From Hofstenia miamia (taxonomy: Eukaryota > Xenacoelomorpha > Acoela): DNA of 64,000 nucleotides. This document shows, one piece after another, positions 21,636 through 32,399 of this stretch. Under the pieces are notes generated by a model. That model made no database searches and was not told where the DNA came from. It saw only the letters and a program-made list of their open reading frames with translations. The translations under genes were made by a program, and so were the position numbers. The DNA is taken from contig SCFE01000006.1 in assembly GCA_004352715.1 (NCBI GenBank), positions 1,286,614-1,350,613 on the forward strand, given 5' to 3'. The first letter of the stretch is position 1. Each line of letters opens with the position of its first letter.

Positions 21636-22011
21636 AATATCTTTTTTTTCGATATAACTTCGTTTCTGTTGTAGCAATAGTCCTCAAATGTATTAAGTAC
21701 AGATAGAAAATCAAGCCCTTCCTCGCATTTTGACACCACGCACGACCTTCTACCGTAATCCGTTTTTGAGATATGCAATTTTCTCAGAAATCCTTCCGGA
21801 AAAAATTGGGGGGGGGGGGGGGGGGGNNNNNNNNNNNNNNNNNNNNNNNNNNNNNNNNNNNNNNNNNNNNNNNNNNNNNNNNNNNNNNNNNNNNNNNNNA
21901 AATCCTTCCGGAAAAAATTGGGGGGGGGGTGGTGGTGGCTGAGCCTTTCTGATTGTAACCGAAATCCGTGCAGGTTTAATTTCTAAAAAAGTGAAAAAAT
22001 GTAACACCCTA
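21636..22011 (+). repeat. Right terminal inverted repeat
   Basis: Inverted partner of 16733-17118. It contains a G-homopolymer of at least 17 and a 73-N gap at 21827-21899. The 20 bases before the G run (AAATCCTTCCGGAAAAAATT) are repeated straight after the gap, so the true arm is probably shorter than drawn. Confidence 0.7.
21827..21899. other. 73-N assembly gap in right TIR
   Basis: Flanked on both sides by AAATCCTTCCGGAAAAAATT plus a G run. It is a homopolymer-caused contig break with duplicated ends. Confidence 0.9.
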
Positions 22012-22014
22012 CTA

Positions 22015-22240
22015 AGTACCCTGTAGTAGATTTGTGAGTTGAGTGCTTAGTTTTTTTCAAAAAAACATAAAATAAAGTGAGAAATTCAGAAGCTGCTTAA
22101 GGTTAATGATGTTCAATTCATTACATATTTTCACATAAAAAAACTTTTTCGAACTTTAATGCCCCTAGTTTTTAAGGGATGTGACGCCACCGCTTGAGCC
22201 CTATTCAATAATTTACATCGGTAATACAACAATAAATAAT
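22015..22240 (+). repeat. Fragment matching 19440-19640
   Basis: Blocks such as GTGAGTT-GAGTGCTTA, TTTTCACATAAAAAAA and AAGGG-TGTGACGCCAC recur at 19460-19620, and the first block also at 32943. It is therefore another piece of the DNA-transposon/dispersed-repeat sequence just outside the right terminus. Confidence 0.4.
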
Positions 22241-22771
22241 GCTTAAGCAACGTCGGGTAAAATTTGTAGAGCTAAAAGTTTAACAACTCATTATTCATTC
22301 TGATCCTTGTTTGAGCATGTCAGAAACACTTAATCGAACGTGCTAAACTAGTCAATTATCTACTAGAAATAACTACCAAAATTGCTAATTACTGCCCAGT
22401 TAGCCCCCAGGCTGTTTCAATAATTACAAATAGGTTAATTAAGTGGATTGAGACTTCAACATCGACCTAAAGTTTCAAAAATTTACAATGAAGTAACATT
22501 GAAAAGATTTATACTTACAAATTTTGCAATGATTCCCCCAAAAAACAGATAAGAACCAAACAAAATTAACAACATCAAATAATCGATAATAATTTATACC
22601 AGTTTACACCAATATTCTTTCTACAGTTGGGACAAAAACAAATCAATTTCTTATAGAATATTTGTTTACGTTTATTATAATTTGACTTAAAATATCCTCG
22701 AAAATACTACTTGATATGAATGTAGTCAACAAGCAAATTAATTTCTGTTCTAACCCAATAAACAATAATAC

Positions 22772-22930
22772 GTTTAGAAATCGTTTAAAAGACTTCTAGA
22801 CGACCTTTAGAATTAGCATCTATGTCAGGTGTAAAAATGTGTTTAAAACGTTTAGAAATGGTTTAGAAGACGTTTAGAAAACGTCTAGAAGATGCTTAGA
22901 AGACGTTTAGAAGACGTATGGAAGACGTTT
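22772..22930 (+). repeat. 11-bp minisatellite, consensus GTTTAGAAGAC
   Basis: Seven consecutive 11-bp units run 22850-22926 (GTTTAGAAATG, GTTTAGAAGAC, GTTTAGAAAAC, GTCTAGAAGAT, GCTTAGAAGAC, GTTTAGAAGAC, GTATGGAAGAC). Three or four further degenerate units lie at 22772-22815, and scattered relatives (AGACGTCTA, GCGTTTTAGAAC) continue to about 23050. The unit junction creates AGACGT/ACGTCT palindromes. No coding role is evident. Confidence 0.75.
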
Positions 22931-23339
22931 TACAATATCATTTGTGGACACTAGATGACATTCAGCAAAGGTAATAAATTGTCTTTATAAGACGTCTACA
23001 AAAAGCGTTTTAGAACATCATTAATTGGACACTAGATGGCATTCTGAAATGTTTAGAAATGGTGTTGTATAACACGTTAAAAAATTTTTAGCACAATATT
23101 GAGAAAACTTAATAACTAAGCTCGTAAAATGCATGTTTACGGTCTATTTTTGAAATTTTTTGCGGGCATTCGCCCCGCATTTGGTTATTTACTTGATCAT
23201 GACGCATATGTCCCGTCAGAAAATCCCCCGTACCACACCATTGAAATAAAAATATCGACATAAGTTTTTGAAAACCATTGAAGCGTTAAGCAGCAATTTA
23301 TTACGAAATAGATTGTCATATTTGCGCTGAGACGTATCG

Positions 23340-23640
23340 TTTTCGAGAACTCGGAGTGGCAAGAATTCGAAATCGAATGAGCTCGTAAAACTCTTTCGAA
23401 AAAACTCGAAAGAAAAATAATCAATACTCGAACTCGCACAAGAATCCACTTGAATGTACCACAAAATTTGAATTATTTTTAATCTCAATTTCGTTATCAA
23501 TTGCAAATAATTAATTTTTAGATTAGAAAACTCAGAGTTATCGTAAAATAAATTGTACTCGATCAAATTCGTAATTTTTTCCAAAAAATACTCGAACTTA
23601 AAACGTAAAAACTCGAACTCGAACTCTACTCCAAAAACAC
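23340..23640 (+). repeat. Degenerate ACTCGA-word tract
   Basis: CTCGAACTCG, ACTCGAAAG, ACTCGAGT-like and similar words recur at 23346, 23403, 23426, 23590 and 23612-23625, separated by AT-rich filler. It looks like an eroded simple repeat. Minus-strand open frames over it are by-products. Confidence 0.45.
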
Positions 23641-24427
23641 TATTGAAACGTTCAGGAATAAAATAATATAAGATAGCTAAAACGTTTCAAATCGCATTTA
23701 AACATGTAGCCTTAGATTAACCATTGTATCTTTAAAGATACATAGCAAATATTCTCCCATGCATATCATTAATAATAATATTACGTAATAGAAATTTTAA
23801 TTTACTGTCAGTTTCAGGCATTTTGGCGCCAATTTTATCCGCGCTTTCACAGCGATTTAATCAAAAGCAGGGCGCTCACGGATTAGATTTTTAATCGCGG
23901 CAATTACCATGAAACCGCGATACCAATTATTAAATCATTCATAGTTTAAGCATGATTGATCAATTTAAAGCTATCCTATGTCAATTTTGCGCATAGATAT
24001 TTGCTTAGTGCATGAAATTCTTGGAATTTTAACCATGGCGTCCCTAAATATACAATTACGGGTGAGGTTAGGTTCCCATTTTGAACAATTTCAGTTCTCG
24101 GATCCAAGTTTGGGTTTCGGGTCGTTGGGAACAGTTCATAATCAATATTCTCAATATTCGTCAATCCAAAAATGTGTTTGTTTGTCTGTTTGTTTGTTTA
24201 CACTGGATATATAATTTTAGATTAATTTTAAACTGCTTAGCTAGTTCAAGAAATAAAACTTGTCTCATTTTAAGTGCGTTCTAAACAAGTTCGGAAAATA
24301 ATCGGGTCACGTTCGGATCCAATTTCGAACACGTTTGAGCTTAGGGTCAGGTTCGGGTCTTAGTAAAAAAATCCTTGTCCTTGTGCTGTGATATATTCAT
24401 TACTCGATTCCCTTAATGGTTTCTCTT

Positions 24428-24613
24428 AAGCCCATGCTACACGAACAACTTTTGTCGCCAACTTTTGTCACCAATTTTTGTCGTCCAAAGGGACAAATTT
24501 AGTTTAGATAATTACTCCCGAATTTAGTTGTGGAAGAGGGGTGCTACACGAACAATTTTCGTTGGTCAATAAAAATTGGACACAAAAGTTGTTCGTTCGG
24601 ACGCAATGGGCTT
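24428..24613. mobile_element. MITE, Harbinger-like, ~185 bp
   Basis: Terminal inverted repeats of about 40 bp: the left arm contains AAGCCCAT, GCTACACGAACAACTTTTG and GCCAA, and the right arm is its inverted match CAAAAGTTGTTCG..ATGGGCTT. TTA flanks both sides (CTTA before AGCCC, TTAGC after GGGCT), the 3-bp target preference of PIF/Harbinger. An extra internal copy of GTGCTACACGAACAA lies at 24541. It has no coding capacity. Confidence 0.65.
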
Positions 24614-25275
24614 TAGCTGCATCAATACTTAAGCTATTATACGTGTGCAAGCAAGTGTTTACTTAAATCGATCGTATTGCCTCGCTGCTACGTGTAGCTA
24701 CTACGATATAGTAGTGCTACATATCCCAGCAAAATTCAAGGGAATAAAAATGGCATATTTGCTAGTATTATTGCAATCTTATTAAACAAATCTAAGAAGG
24801 ACAAATGATAGATCTTTACTCTTTTTCACATTCAAAAGACTTATCATATCAAATTATTGGAATATTCAGGGGTCAAATAAGTGGCTTATAGGCAAATTAA
24901 ATAGATAGAATCGGGAACAAGTGATTATTCGTGAAATGATAAAACTTTTTCCATGAGAAGTTTGGTAGTTAAAATTAATCTAATCGTTTTTATTTTGAAA
25001 ATGAACCCGACATTTTGAAATATTTGCTCATACACAACCGGGCCCGTAAAATCCTTCCTCGCAAATATGCAAAAGTGGATAATCGTACTCGACGGTAAAC
25101 CGTTCCCGCACATCACTAAATTAATTATATGGATATGAGCATTGTAACTTTTAAATATTGAGAATTTTTTATTTTCATAAAATAAGAAATTTTAGGACAT
25201 GATCCTGGCTTTATAGTAGTATTAATGAGGCCAGGTGATTGGTTAAAAGTGATCTGTCACAATTGAAAGCATTGC

Positions 25276-25477
25276 ACGTCTAACCACCAGAGATAATTAG
25301 CGATGTGACGTGATTCTGTAACTTTTTTTGCTACCAATCACGTAGACTAACCGTGGCCTAATTAGCGATATGACGATCCAAGACATTTAGTAATTACTAG
25401 ATGGCGATGGATGTGCACAATGACAAAGAAATCGAACGCGCACAATTTCCTTGTGATCGCCACATCGCTAATTATCT
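25276..25477. repeat. Compound direct and inverted repeat around TAATTAGCGATGTGACG
   Basis: AGATAATTAGCGATGTGACG at 25291-25310 has an inverted partner at 25458-25477 (19 of 20 bases). A direct partial copy lies at 25359-25378, and the preceding CACGT..CTAACC step is also repeated (25276 and 25340). It may be a small foldback element or a MITE core. No target duplication was found. Confidence 0.5.
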
Positions 25478-26478
25478 AACTTGATTTTAACACCAACGTC
25501 AAATCAAGTAAATCAGCAGGTGATAAAATCTAGCCGGCAGGCATCCACCAACTAATCAACCACAATGAATGAACGTCAAGCCCGGCCATTAATTACTAAG
25601 AGTACCAAGTTACCTATCACGTAAGATTTTTATATTCATTTATCAGGTATATACTGGTACTCGATCAATAATAACACATAAAGATAAGATAAAATTGCCA
25701 TTTTAAGCAATATTAATAAATTTTTTTGTCGTACTTTATGCTAAATATAACAGAGTCAATCAAAATCAAAATTTTTGCCTACAAATGGGTTACTCAATAT
25801 TGTAATTAATATGGATTTAACAAATTTTTACATGTATGATTTTATGAAGAAAATTGAAATATAATATGATTATTTTGGCTAAACTTAATTTTGAAAAAAT
25901 CAGCTTAATATATATTACAATTAATCTAATAAGAAAATATATACTTAATTTCTCTTGTCTAGATTTTGTTCTAGTTTTAAGTTTGAAATAAAATGAAATA
26001 AATTCTTATCTCGGAGATAATGATTACTGGATTTTCAACTGTGGGGGCGTAATGTCGCAAATACCAAACGATTTTAAATATTTCAGTGATAAACAATCTG
26101 CTACATAGGCTTTCATAAAAAAAATTTATCAGATTTTCTTGAACTATTTCTTGTAAATCATTTGCTCTCACAACTAAGCTTTAAAACATCAATGTTGATT
26201 TTAAAAGAATGAAAGTTTTATTATGTAAAACGATTCCGTGAACAGTGACTTAAATATTTTATGTACTAAAGGTTATTATCAAAATAATTTAGTGACAAAG
26301 TAAATAAATTTTCAGAAATTTAATAAAATATAAAATTTACGTGATCGAATAAAACTATGATACTTTTCTATTTAAAGTGCATTTACCTCTATTTATATAA
26401 AAACCCATTATTTTAAGCATATTATATAAAATATAAATAGTTGAAATTATAAAAAAATATTTGTGTTTAACTAAAGGA

Positions 26479-26587
26479 ATGAATATTGTTATGAATTGTT
26501 TCAAAAATTTAATTTCTTCAATTGCAAATTATTTTCCTTGTTTAATAAACCGAGATATTTTAATTAATATACTATGGCGAATTCAAG
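26479..26587 (+). CDS. Candidate exon 1 of an unrecognised spliced gene
   Basis: The open frame starts at an ATG (MNIVMNCFKNLISSIANYFP) and runs to a strong donor, CAAG|GTGAGT, leaving one base in the codon. The peptide is hydrophobic/amphipathic (FKNLISSIANYFPCLINRDI). A 93-bp intron, short but possible in invertebrates, separates it from the next candidate exon. No family is recognised. The exact 5' end is uncertain because an acceptor (AACTAAAG) also precedes the ATG. Confidence 0.3.
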
Positions 26588-26680
26588 GTGAGTTTTCATT
26601 TAAATATTGTGAAATAATTATTTTCTATGCTGCGATAATTTCAAAAAATTATCCTCCAAATTCCGCTACCTCAATTGCAG

Positions 26681-26710
26681 AAGAAAATTATCAAACCCCT
26701 GCAAAGAGAA
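26681..26710 (+). CDS. Candidate 30-bp micro-exon
   Basis: Bounded by a good acceptor (CTCAATTGCAG) and donor (GTAAGTAT). Its 30 bp keep the reading phase left by the previous candidate exon and read EENYQTPAKR. Phase agreement and two consensus sites are the only evidence. Confidence 0.3.
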
Positions 26711-26769
26711 GTAAGTATCACTAAATTGAAGCGCTAAATGAGATATCAAGGAAGTCTGATTGGCTAGAG

Positions 26770-26909
26770 CATCGGGGTTTCGGGTGACTCAACCTTTGTA
26801 TTTAACAAGTCTACTTCTGTACTTTGTAACATTCTTGATAATGCACTACAACTCAAATGTCAGGAACCTTGGAAATCACTTTTTGGAGCAACTTTCACCG
26901 CAACTAACA
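26770..26909 (+). CDS. Candidate exon 3, frame unresolved
   Basis: Ends at the donor ACTAACA|GTAAGA. Two frames stay open over the whole interval. One (start 26768) contains GDSTFVFNKSTSVLCNILDN and QEPWKSLFGATFTATN. The other fits the phase of the micro-exon and contains RNLGNHFLEQLSPQL. The acceptor is weak (GGCTAG or TAGAG). Local base composition is less AT-rich than the flanks. Confidence 0.25.
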
Positions 26910-27326
26910 GTAAGAAAGTTTAATGTCACTTTTTAATAAATTTTTGGCCCATTACTCATATTAATAAAATTTCCATGTATGCATTAGGTGCAAACAAGCA
27001 CATATATATTATATAATTATAGTCCCTCCTTATTCTAGTATACTTAATTAATTAGATATTAAATAATTTTTTAGTACTCAAAAATCAAATTATTTACCTG
27101 TCTTAAAACTTATAAAAATTATAACATTTCAATTTATGTTATAAAACTATATAGAAATATATGATTACTGTTCAAGATAACAATTTATAGCCTCTAAAAT
27201 GTATTAGTCTTGAGTTTACAAGATCTTATTATGAAATATTTTGAATTTGCTACTTCTTTGTACGATTACAGTTTCAGATTTAGTTGCTAAGAAAACAACT
27301 TAGTGTTAAAGACTACCCTGTAGTTN

Positions 27327-28882
27327 ATTCTTTGATTATAATTTGAATATTTCGTTGTACCTTATTTTTAGTAAACCAAGCCGAATGAAATTTCTTGTGC
27401 ACCAATATATTCATGTAAAACTTGCATAAAGAGTTTGACTGTATTTGCTGAATTTATCTTAATCTTCGCTTCCTTCTATCTCAAGTGTAGAAAATTTCAT
27501 TATATCGTCTCGATTCTTTGATTATAATTTGAATATTTCGTTGTACCTTATTTTTAGTAAACCAAGCCGAATGAAATTTCTTGTGCACCAATATATTCAT
27601 GTAAAACTTGCATAAAGAGTTTGACTGTATTTGCTGAATTTATCTTAATCTTCGCTTCCTTCTATCTCAAGTGTAGAAAATTTCATTATATCGTCTCGAT
27701 TCTTTGATTATAATTTGAATATTTCGTTGTACCTTATTTTTAGTAAACCAAGCCGAATGAAATTTCTTGTGCACCAATATATTCATGTAAAACTTGCATA
27801 AAGAGTTTGACTGTATTTGCTGAATTTATCTTAATCTTCGCTTCCTTCTATCTCAAGTGTAGAAAATTTCATTATATCGTCTCGATTCTTTGATTATAAT
27901 TTGAATATTTCGTTATACCTTATTTTTAGTAAACCAAGCCGAATGAAATTTCTTGTGCACCAATATATTCATGTAAAACTTGCATAAAGAGTTTGACTGT
28001 ATTTGCTGAATTTATCTTAATCTTCGCTTCCTTCTATCTCAAGTGTAGAAAATTTCATTATATCGTCTCGATTCTTTGATTATAATTTGAATATTTCGTT
28101 GTACCTTATTTTTAGTAAACCAAGCCGAATGAAATTTCTTGTGCACCAATATATTCATGTAAAACTTGCATAAAGAGTTTGACTGTATTTGCTGAATTTA
28201 TCTTAATCTTCGCTTCCTTCTATCTCAAGTGTAGAAAATTTCATTATATCGTCTCGATTCTTTGATTATAATTTGAATATTTCGTTGTACCTTATTTTTA
28301 GTAAACCAAGCCGAATGAAATTTCTTGTGCACCAATATATTCATGTAAAACTTGCATAAAGGGTTTGACTGTATTTGCTGAATTTATCTTAATCTTCGCT
28401 TCCTTCTATCTCAAGTGTAGAAAATTTCATTATATCGTCTCGATTCTTTGAATATTTCGTTGTACCTTATTTTTAGTAAACCAAGCCGAATGAAATTTCT
28501 TGTGCACCAATATATTCATGTAAAACTTGCATAAAGGGTTTGACTGTATTTGCTGAATTTATCTTAATCTTCGCTTCCTTCTATCTCAAGTGTAGAAAAT
28601 TTCATTATATCGTCTCGATTCTTTGAATATTTCGTTGTACCTTATTTTTAGTAAACCAAGCCGAATGAAATTTCTTGTGCACCAATATATTCATGTAAAA
28701 CTTGCATAAAGAGTTTGACTGTATTTGCTGAATTTATCTTAATCTTCGCTTCCTTCTATCTCAAGTGTAGAAAATTTCATTATATCGTCTCGATTCTTTG
28801 AATATTTCGTTGTACCTTATTTTTAGTAAACCAAGCCGAATGAAATTTCTTGTGCACCAATATATTCATGTAAAACTTGCAT
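27327..28882 (+). repeat. Satellite array, 186-bp unit (8.5 copies)
   Basis: Unit starts (ATTCTTTGA) fall at 27327, 27513, 27699, 27885, 28071 and 28257 (186 bp each), then 28443 and 28618 (175 bp each, lacking the 11 bases ATTATAATTTG), with a last partial unit from 28793. Copies are almost identical. Visible variants are CGTTATACC in unit 4 and AAAGGGTTTGAC in units 6 and 7. A single N at 27326 sits on the first unit, so the array may be longer than assembled. There is no coding potential. Confidence 0.95.
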
Positions 28883-29952
28883 ACAAGAATTCAATCATAT
28901 ATACCAACTAATAGCTATTGACAACTTGTATAAAATTTAAAGAAAATCTTATTAGTATGAGCCACTTAATCAGATTATATATGGTACTTTCATTAATATC
29001 GCATTTATAGCATTTACTCTTCTTCTTCATTTCTGGGATAATGCTGATCTATGTTAATTTAATAGAACTGTCAATGTTTTACTACTTTAAAAATGCCTTT
29101 TACATTTAAGTCTTGTCATGTCCATGTTTGTTGTTTGTGAATCGCAGATATTTTTAAATAATATCAAAGTCAAGAATTACTTGTAGGGTGTAACTGTGGG
29201 TGTTCATTCAAGATTTTTTACATGCTAGAAGTTTTCAATTATATGAACTTTTCTTGTATAGCTATTTACATTTTTGATTAAATTTTAGCATTATATCACA
29301 AGTGAGAATGAAATCAATTTATTGAACAGAAATTTTAGCAAAAAATTAGTCAAAATGTCAAACAGGCAGAAGTCGTGTAACAAATTTTGAGAGATTTTTT
29401 TCTAGAAGAATTTAGGAGAAACAATTTATGCAAGCCTTTTCAAGAACTAAGTAAGAAAATGAAAAATTAAGAAAGGCGCAAATATATCTTTATTTTGCAA
29501 GAAATATAATTTGTTATTTAATTTTGTTTGAACTGAAACTTCATCCATTAATTCAAAACTTATGCTCAAAATAAGATTAGTTGATTTTAATTTGTTAGAG
29601 CTGCATCCTCTTACAATCTTTTCTAAATTTATCATTGAAATACTACTTTGCTTGCCACAAGTTGCATGCTATCAAATAATATGCAATATTAAAAAATTGC
29701 ATTTGAAACTACCAATGCGAACTTGAGTTTTTTCTATGAATCAGGTTAGAGTTCTTAACAAAAAATCAAGCACAATTGCAAATTTTTAACTTTTAACCAG
29801 AAATTTCCTATTTTCTATTCTTAGATTTATAGCGAGTGAATAAGAAGGATCCTCGATTCGATTTTGACGTTATGTATAAAAGAATAAAAGAGCCTAGATC
29901 AATCTTTTAATAGAATTACTACCATTAATACTCCATGTAAATTTGTAAAGCA
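28883..29952. other. AT-rich DNA, nothing recognised
   Basis: No tandem or inverted repeat, recognised motif or exon-like segment was seen beyond short AT-driven open frames. Confidence 0.4.
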
Positions 29953-30296
29953 CAGGCGCGGTCCTGGAAAATTTGGAACCGCAGGGGTGGATAAATATTT
30001 TTCCTAAAAATGATATAAAACGATTTATATATTTGGAATTTACACCAAATCTAATCATGTTTCGCATAATTTTCAATGATTTATGAGATTCTTTACAATA
30101 ACTTTAAGGTTTATATTTATACACATGAAAACTAGTCTTTTTAGTATGTGTTTTATTGATGGGGACAGCAGAATTATTTTTTAAAAAATGATTTATATGA
30201 AAATACTAAAAAATTTATTGTAATAATCACATGAATTTTTTATAATGCTTGGACCAATTTTGAAAGGAGGTGGCCGTCCTCCTAAAACTGCGCCTG
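29953..30296. mobile_element. hAT-like MITE, 344 bp
   Basis: The left end CAGGCGCGGTCCTGG pairs with the right end ..CCGTCCTCC..CTGCGCCTG, which inverts to CAGGCGCAG and later GGAGGACGG. Flanking 8-bp sequences GTAAAGCA (29945-29952) and GTAAGACA (30297-30304) agree at 6 of 8 positions, as expected for an aged hAT target duplication. The interior is AT-rich and non-coding. Confidence 0.55.
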
Positions 30297-30910
30297 GTAA
30301 GACATGGTTTTACCCTCGTTGCAGAATTGGAACCGGTCACGTTTTTTGCTGACCCGACTGAAACAGCTAATCTTTTTCTCAACCGGCTGCAACCGGCCTG
30401 TCAAATGGTCTATTTTTCCAGAATTTTAACCGGTTTTGACCGGCGCCCAGAATTTGATATTTGCGACACAATAGGGACACTTCTCAAAGGTAAGGGAAAA
30501 GACACATGCAATTTAATGACTAAGAAAGTTATATCTCAAATTGGAATATTTCTCATATTTGCATAATATGCAACTCATGAGTACAGATTAAGAGTCTAGA
30601 TAAGTTTGTTAAATTTTGCTCCATTCAAGACTACAAATGCCTTAACGGCATCTATTTTTAAAAAAGTACGATTTTCATTAAGAAATTGTCCTGCCGAGGA
30701 GACCTTGAGAGTAGACTTGGCCTTTGAGGTTGGTATCACGAGTGCTTTGTGGGCAAAACAATGTGATATGCATTTTGCAAAACAATACATGAAAATATTA
30801 CCTGTATCAAGAAATCCCTAGCTGGCTGTTAGGACTAGTTTATTGACAATGCCGGTTATTGGCCAATAAACTTAAAACTTAGGCCGGTATTTAGCATTAG
30901 CGGTAGAAGG
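30297..30910. other. AACCGG-word cluster and an orphan frame
   Basis: Between 30318 and 30450 the words GGAACCGGTCAC, AACCGGCTGC, AACCGGCCTG, AACCGGTTTTGACCGG recur, resembling the TTCGG/CCGGT cluster at 18590. Both clusters are preceded by a CAGA-TTGGAA-CGG start, so they may be the same degenerate repeat. A plus-strand open frame (30606-30821) includes FSLRNCPAEETLRVDLAFEV but has an equally open antisense frame. No family was recognised. Confidence 0.3.
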
Positions 30911-32399
30911 TCGGCCACTTATATGCATGTAATTTAATTGCAAAAATAAATTTTAATATCGCTAATCTAATTTACAAAATTCTAATTCAATTTATTACAA
31001 AACCAAAAATAATGTGAAGACATTAAACAATTTCGTTGTGATCAAACTTTGACATCAAAATTTGGACAATAAAGAAAATTCTGACTCGCAAAATGCCGCT
31101 AAAAATAGAAAATCATGCTTTTGCTTACCAATATTGACCAGTGAGCTGTTCAAGTTAGTATGCAATTATGTCTTCACATTTTAAAATAAAAAGGATTTCA
31201 AAATGATGTCAACAGTTTTGGTATTATGTGCATGTATAGTCTGAAATCTTCATGATCTCACTCTTTAGCACGTAAAATACAAAACTTTCTCCTTCACATC
31301 TAAAGAATGTAACTTTAAATAAACCAATTAATCAATCATTTAATCCTGGGTTTTGGGATTTGATTATTTAAAGAGACATGATACATTTTTTACATCACCA
31401 AAATTGTTTACTTTCATTTTGAAATAATAATACAAGTTTATCCAATAATGTTTCTCATTGGATTGAGAACAAGGGTAGATTCGCGTCCGCTTCAACACCA
31501 TTTCTTAATTTATAAATAAAAATTTGTATTTCTCATGTAAACCAGAATGCATGGAATTAGACCATGAATTCTAAAATGACAATATATTCTTTGTATTAAT
31601 CATCTGTTCAAAATTGAATTATGAATTAATTTCTCTTTCGAATTTTGAAAATAAGTAAATCGATAATAATTCAGAAATTAAGGAGGCGCTATTTTTTACT
31701 GTACATGTCAATAAAAATGCAATCTGAAAGTGACTTAAGTGAATGCTTGCTATGTTGGTGTATGGGTCTTGCAGCATCAGAATGATGAATTATTTGTCTA
31801 AATAATTGTTAAGATTAGGTTGAAGGTAATAGTTCCGATGTGGATCAACCCGACATTTTGATAATGATATCAGTACGCAATCAAGAACATTCTTATCATA
31901 TTGTATCTTACAACGCATTGTGATTAAAGAATTATTCTTATTAAACAGAATGTTTTCACAGTATGTTTAAGTTTATATTTAGGACCATGTCCGAAAGTAA
32001 AACAAATTTTTACAAATTTATAAACAAAATTGACTTATTTATTAGACATTTTTAATTTAATTTATTTGCCATAAAATTTTGTAATTCTGGCAACATATCT
32101 TTATCCAGGCAAAACTGAAGTCCAACATATGGTGTTCCGAATGCGCTTTGGAAATCTCAACCCAACTACCACTAAGCTATGCTACAAGCTACAATCATTA
32201 ATTAGCTACTACTTCACAAGTACCAAGCGCAAGCTACTTGCAATTCATGATAAAGAAGCACCAAAATACGTGTTATATGTATTTTCATATCAACTTCTAT
32301 TAGTTGTAAACCGTAGAAGGAAGGCGATCACACAACCCCCTCACTCCCTCAAACAGCCCTGCTTCTAATAAAAAATAACTAATAATTATTTGTTATTGC
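30911..32399. other. AT-rich DNA, nothing recognised
   Basis: Scanned in six frames and for repeats. Only short AT-driven frames and no exon-like segment with matching splice sites were found. Confidence 0.4.

Larger units (their letters stand above)
16733..22011 (+). mobile_element. ~5.3 kb DNA transposon with long terminal inverted repeats
   Basis: The two ends are inverted copies. The left starts TAGGGTGTTTCATTTTTCA and the right ends in TGTAACACCCTA. Shared inner blocks, comparing the left reverse complement with the right, are GTAACCGAAATCCG, a G/C homopolymer, TTCTGACACCA/TTTTGACACCA, GACCTTCTA and CGATATAACTTCGTTTCTGTTG. Arms are about 370-385 bp. Between them are a two-part transposase-like pseudogene and at least two nested insertions. 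No convincing target-site duplication was found, so the superfamily is unassigned. Confidence 0.7.

Noticed and set aside
23197-23584. Minus-strand frames of 80 and 122 codons
   Set aside because: They overlap the degenerate ACTCGA tract and have no recognisable composition or motif.
24694-24721. Small GTAGC..GCTAC hairpin
   Set aside because: Arms of about 11 bp are common by chance in DNA of this composition and there is no context.
27327-28882. Regular repeats considered as a CRISPR array
   Set aside because: Units are contiguous 175-186-bp satellites without unique spacers, and the genome is eukaryotic.
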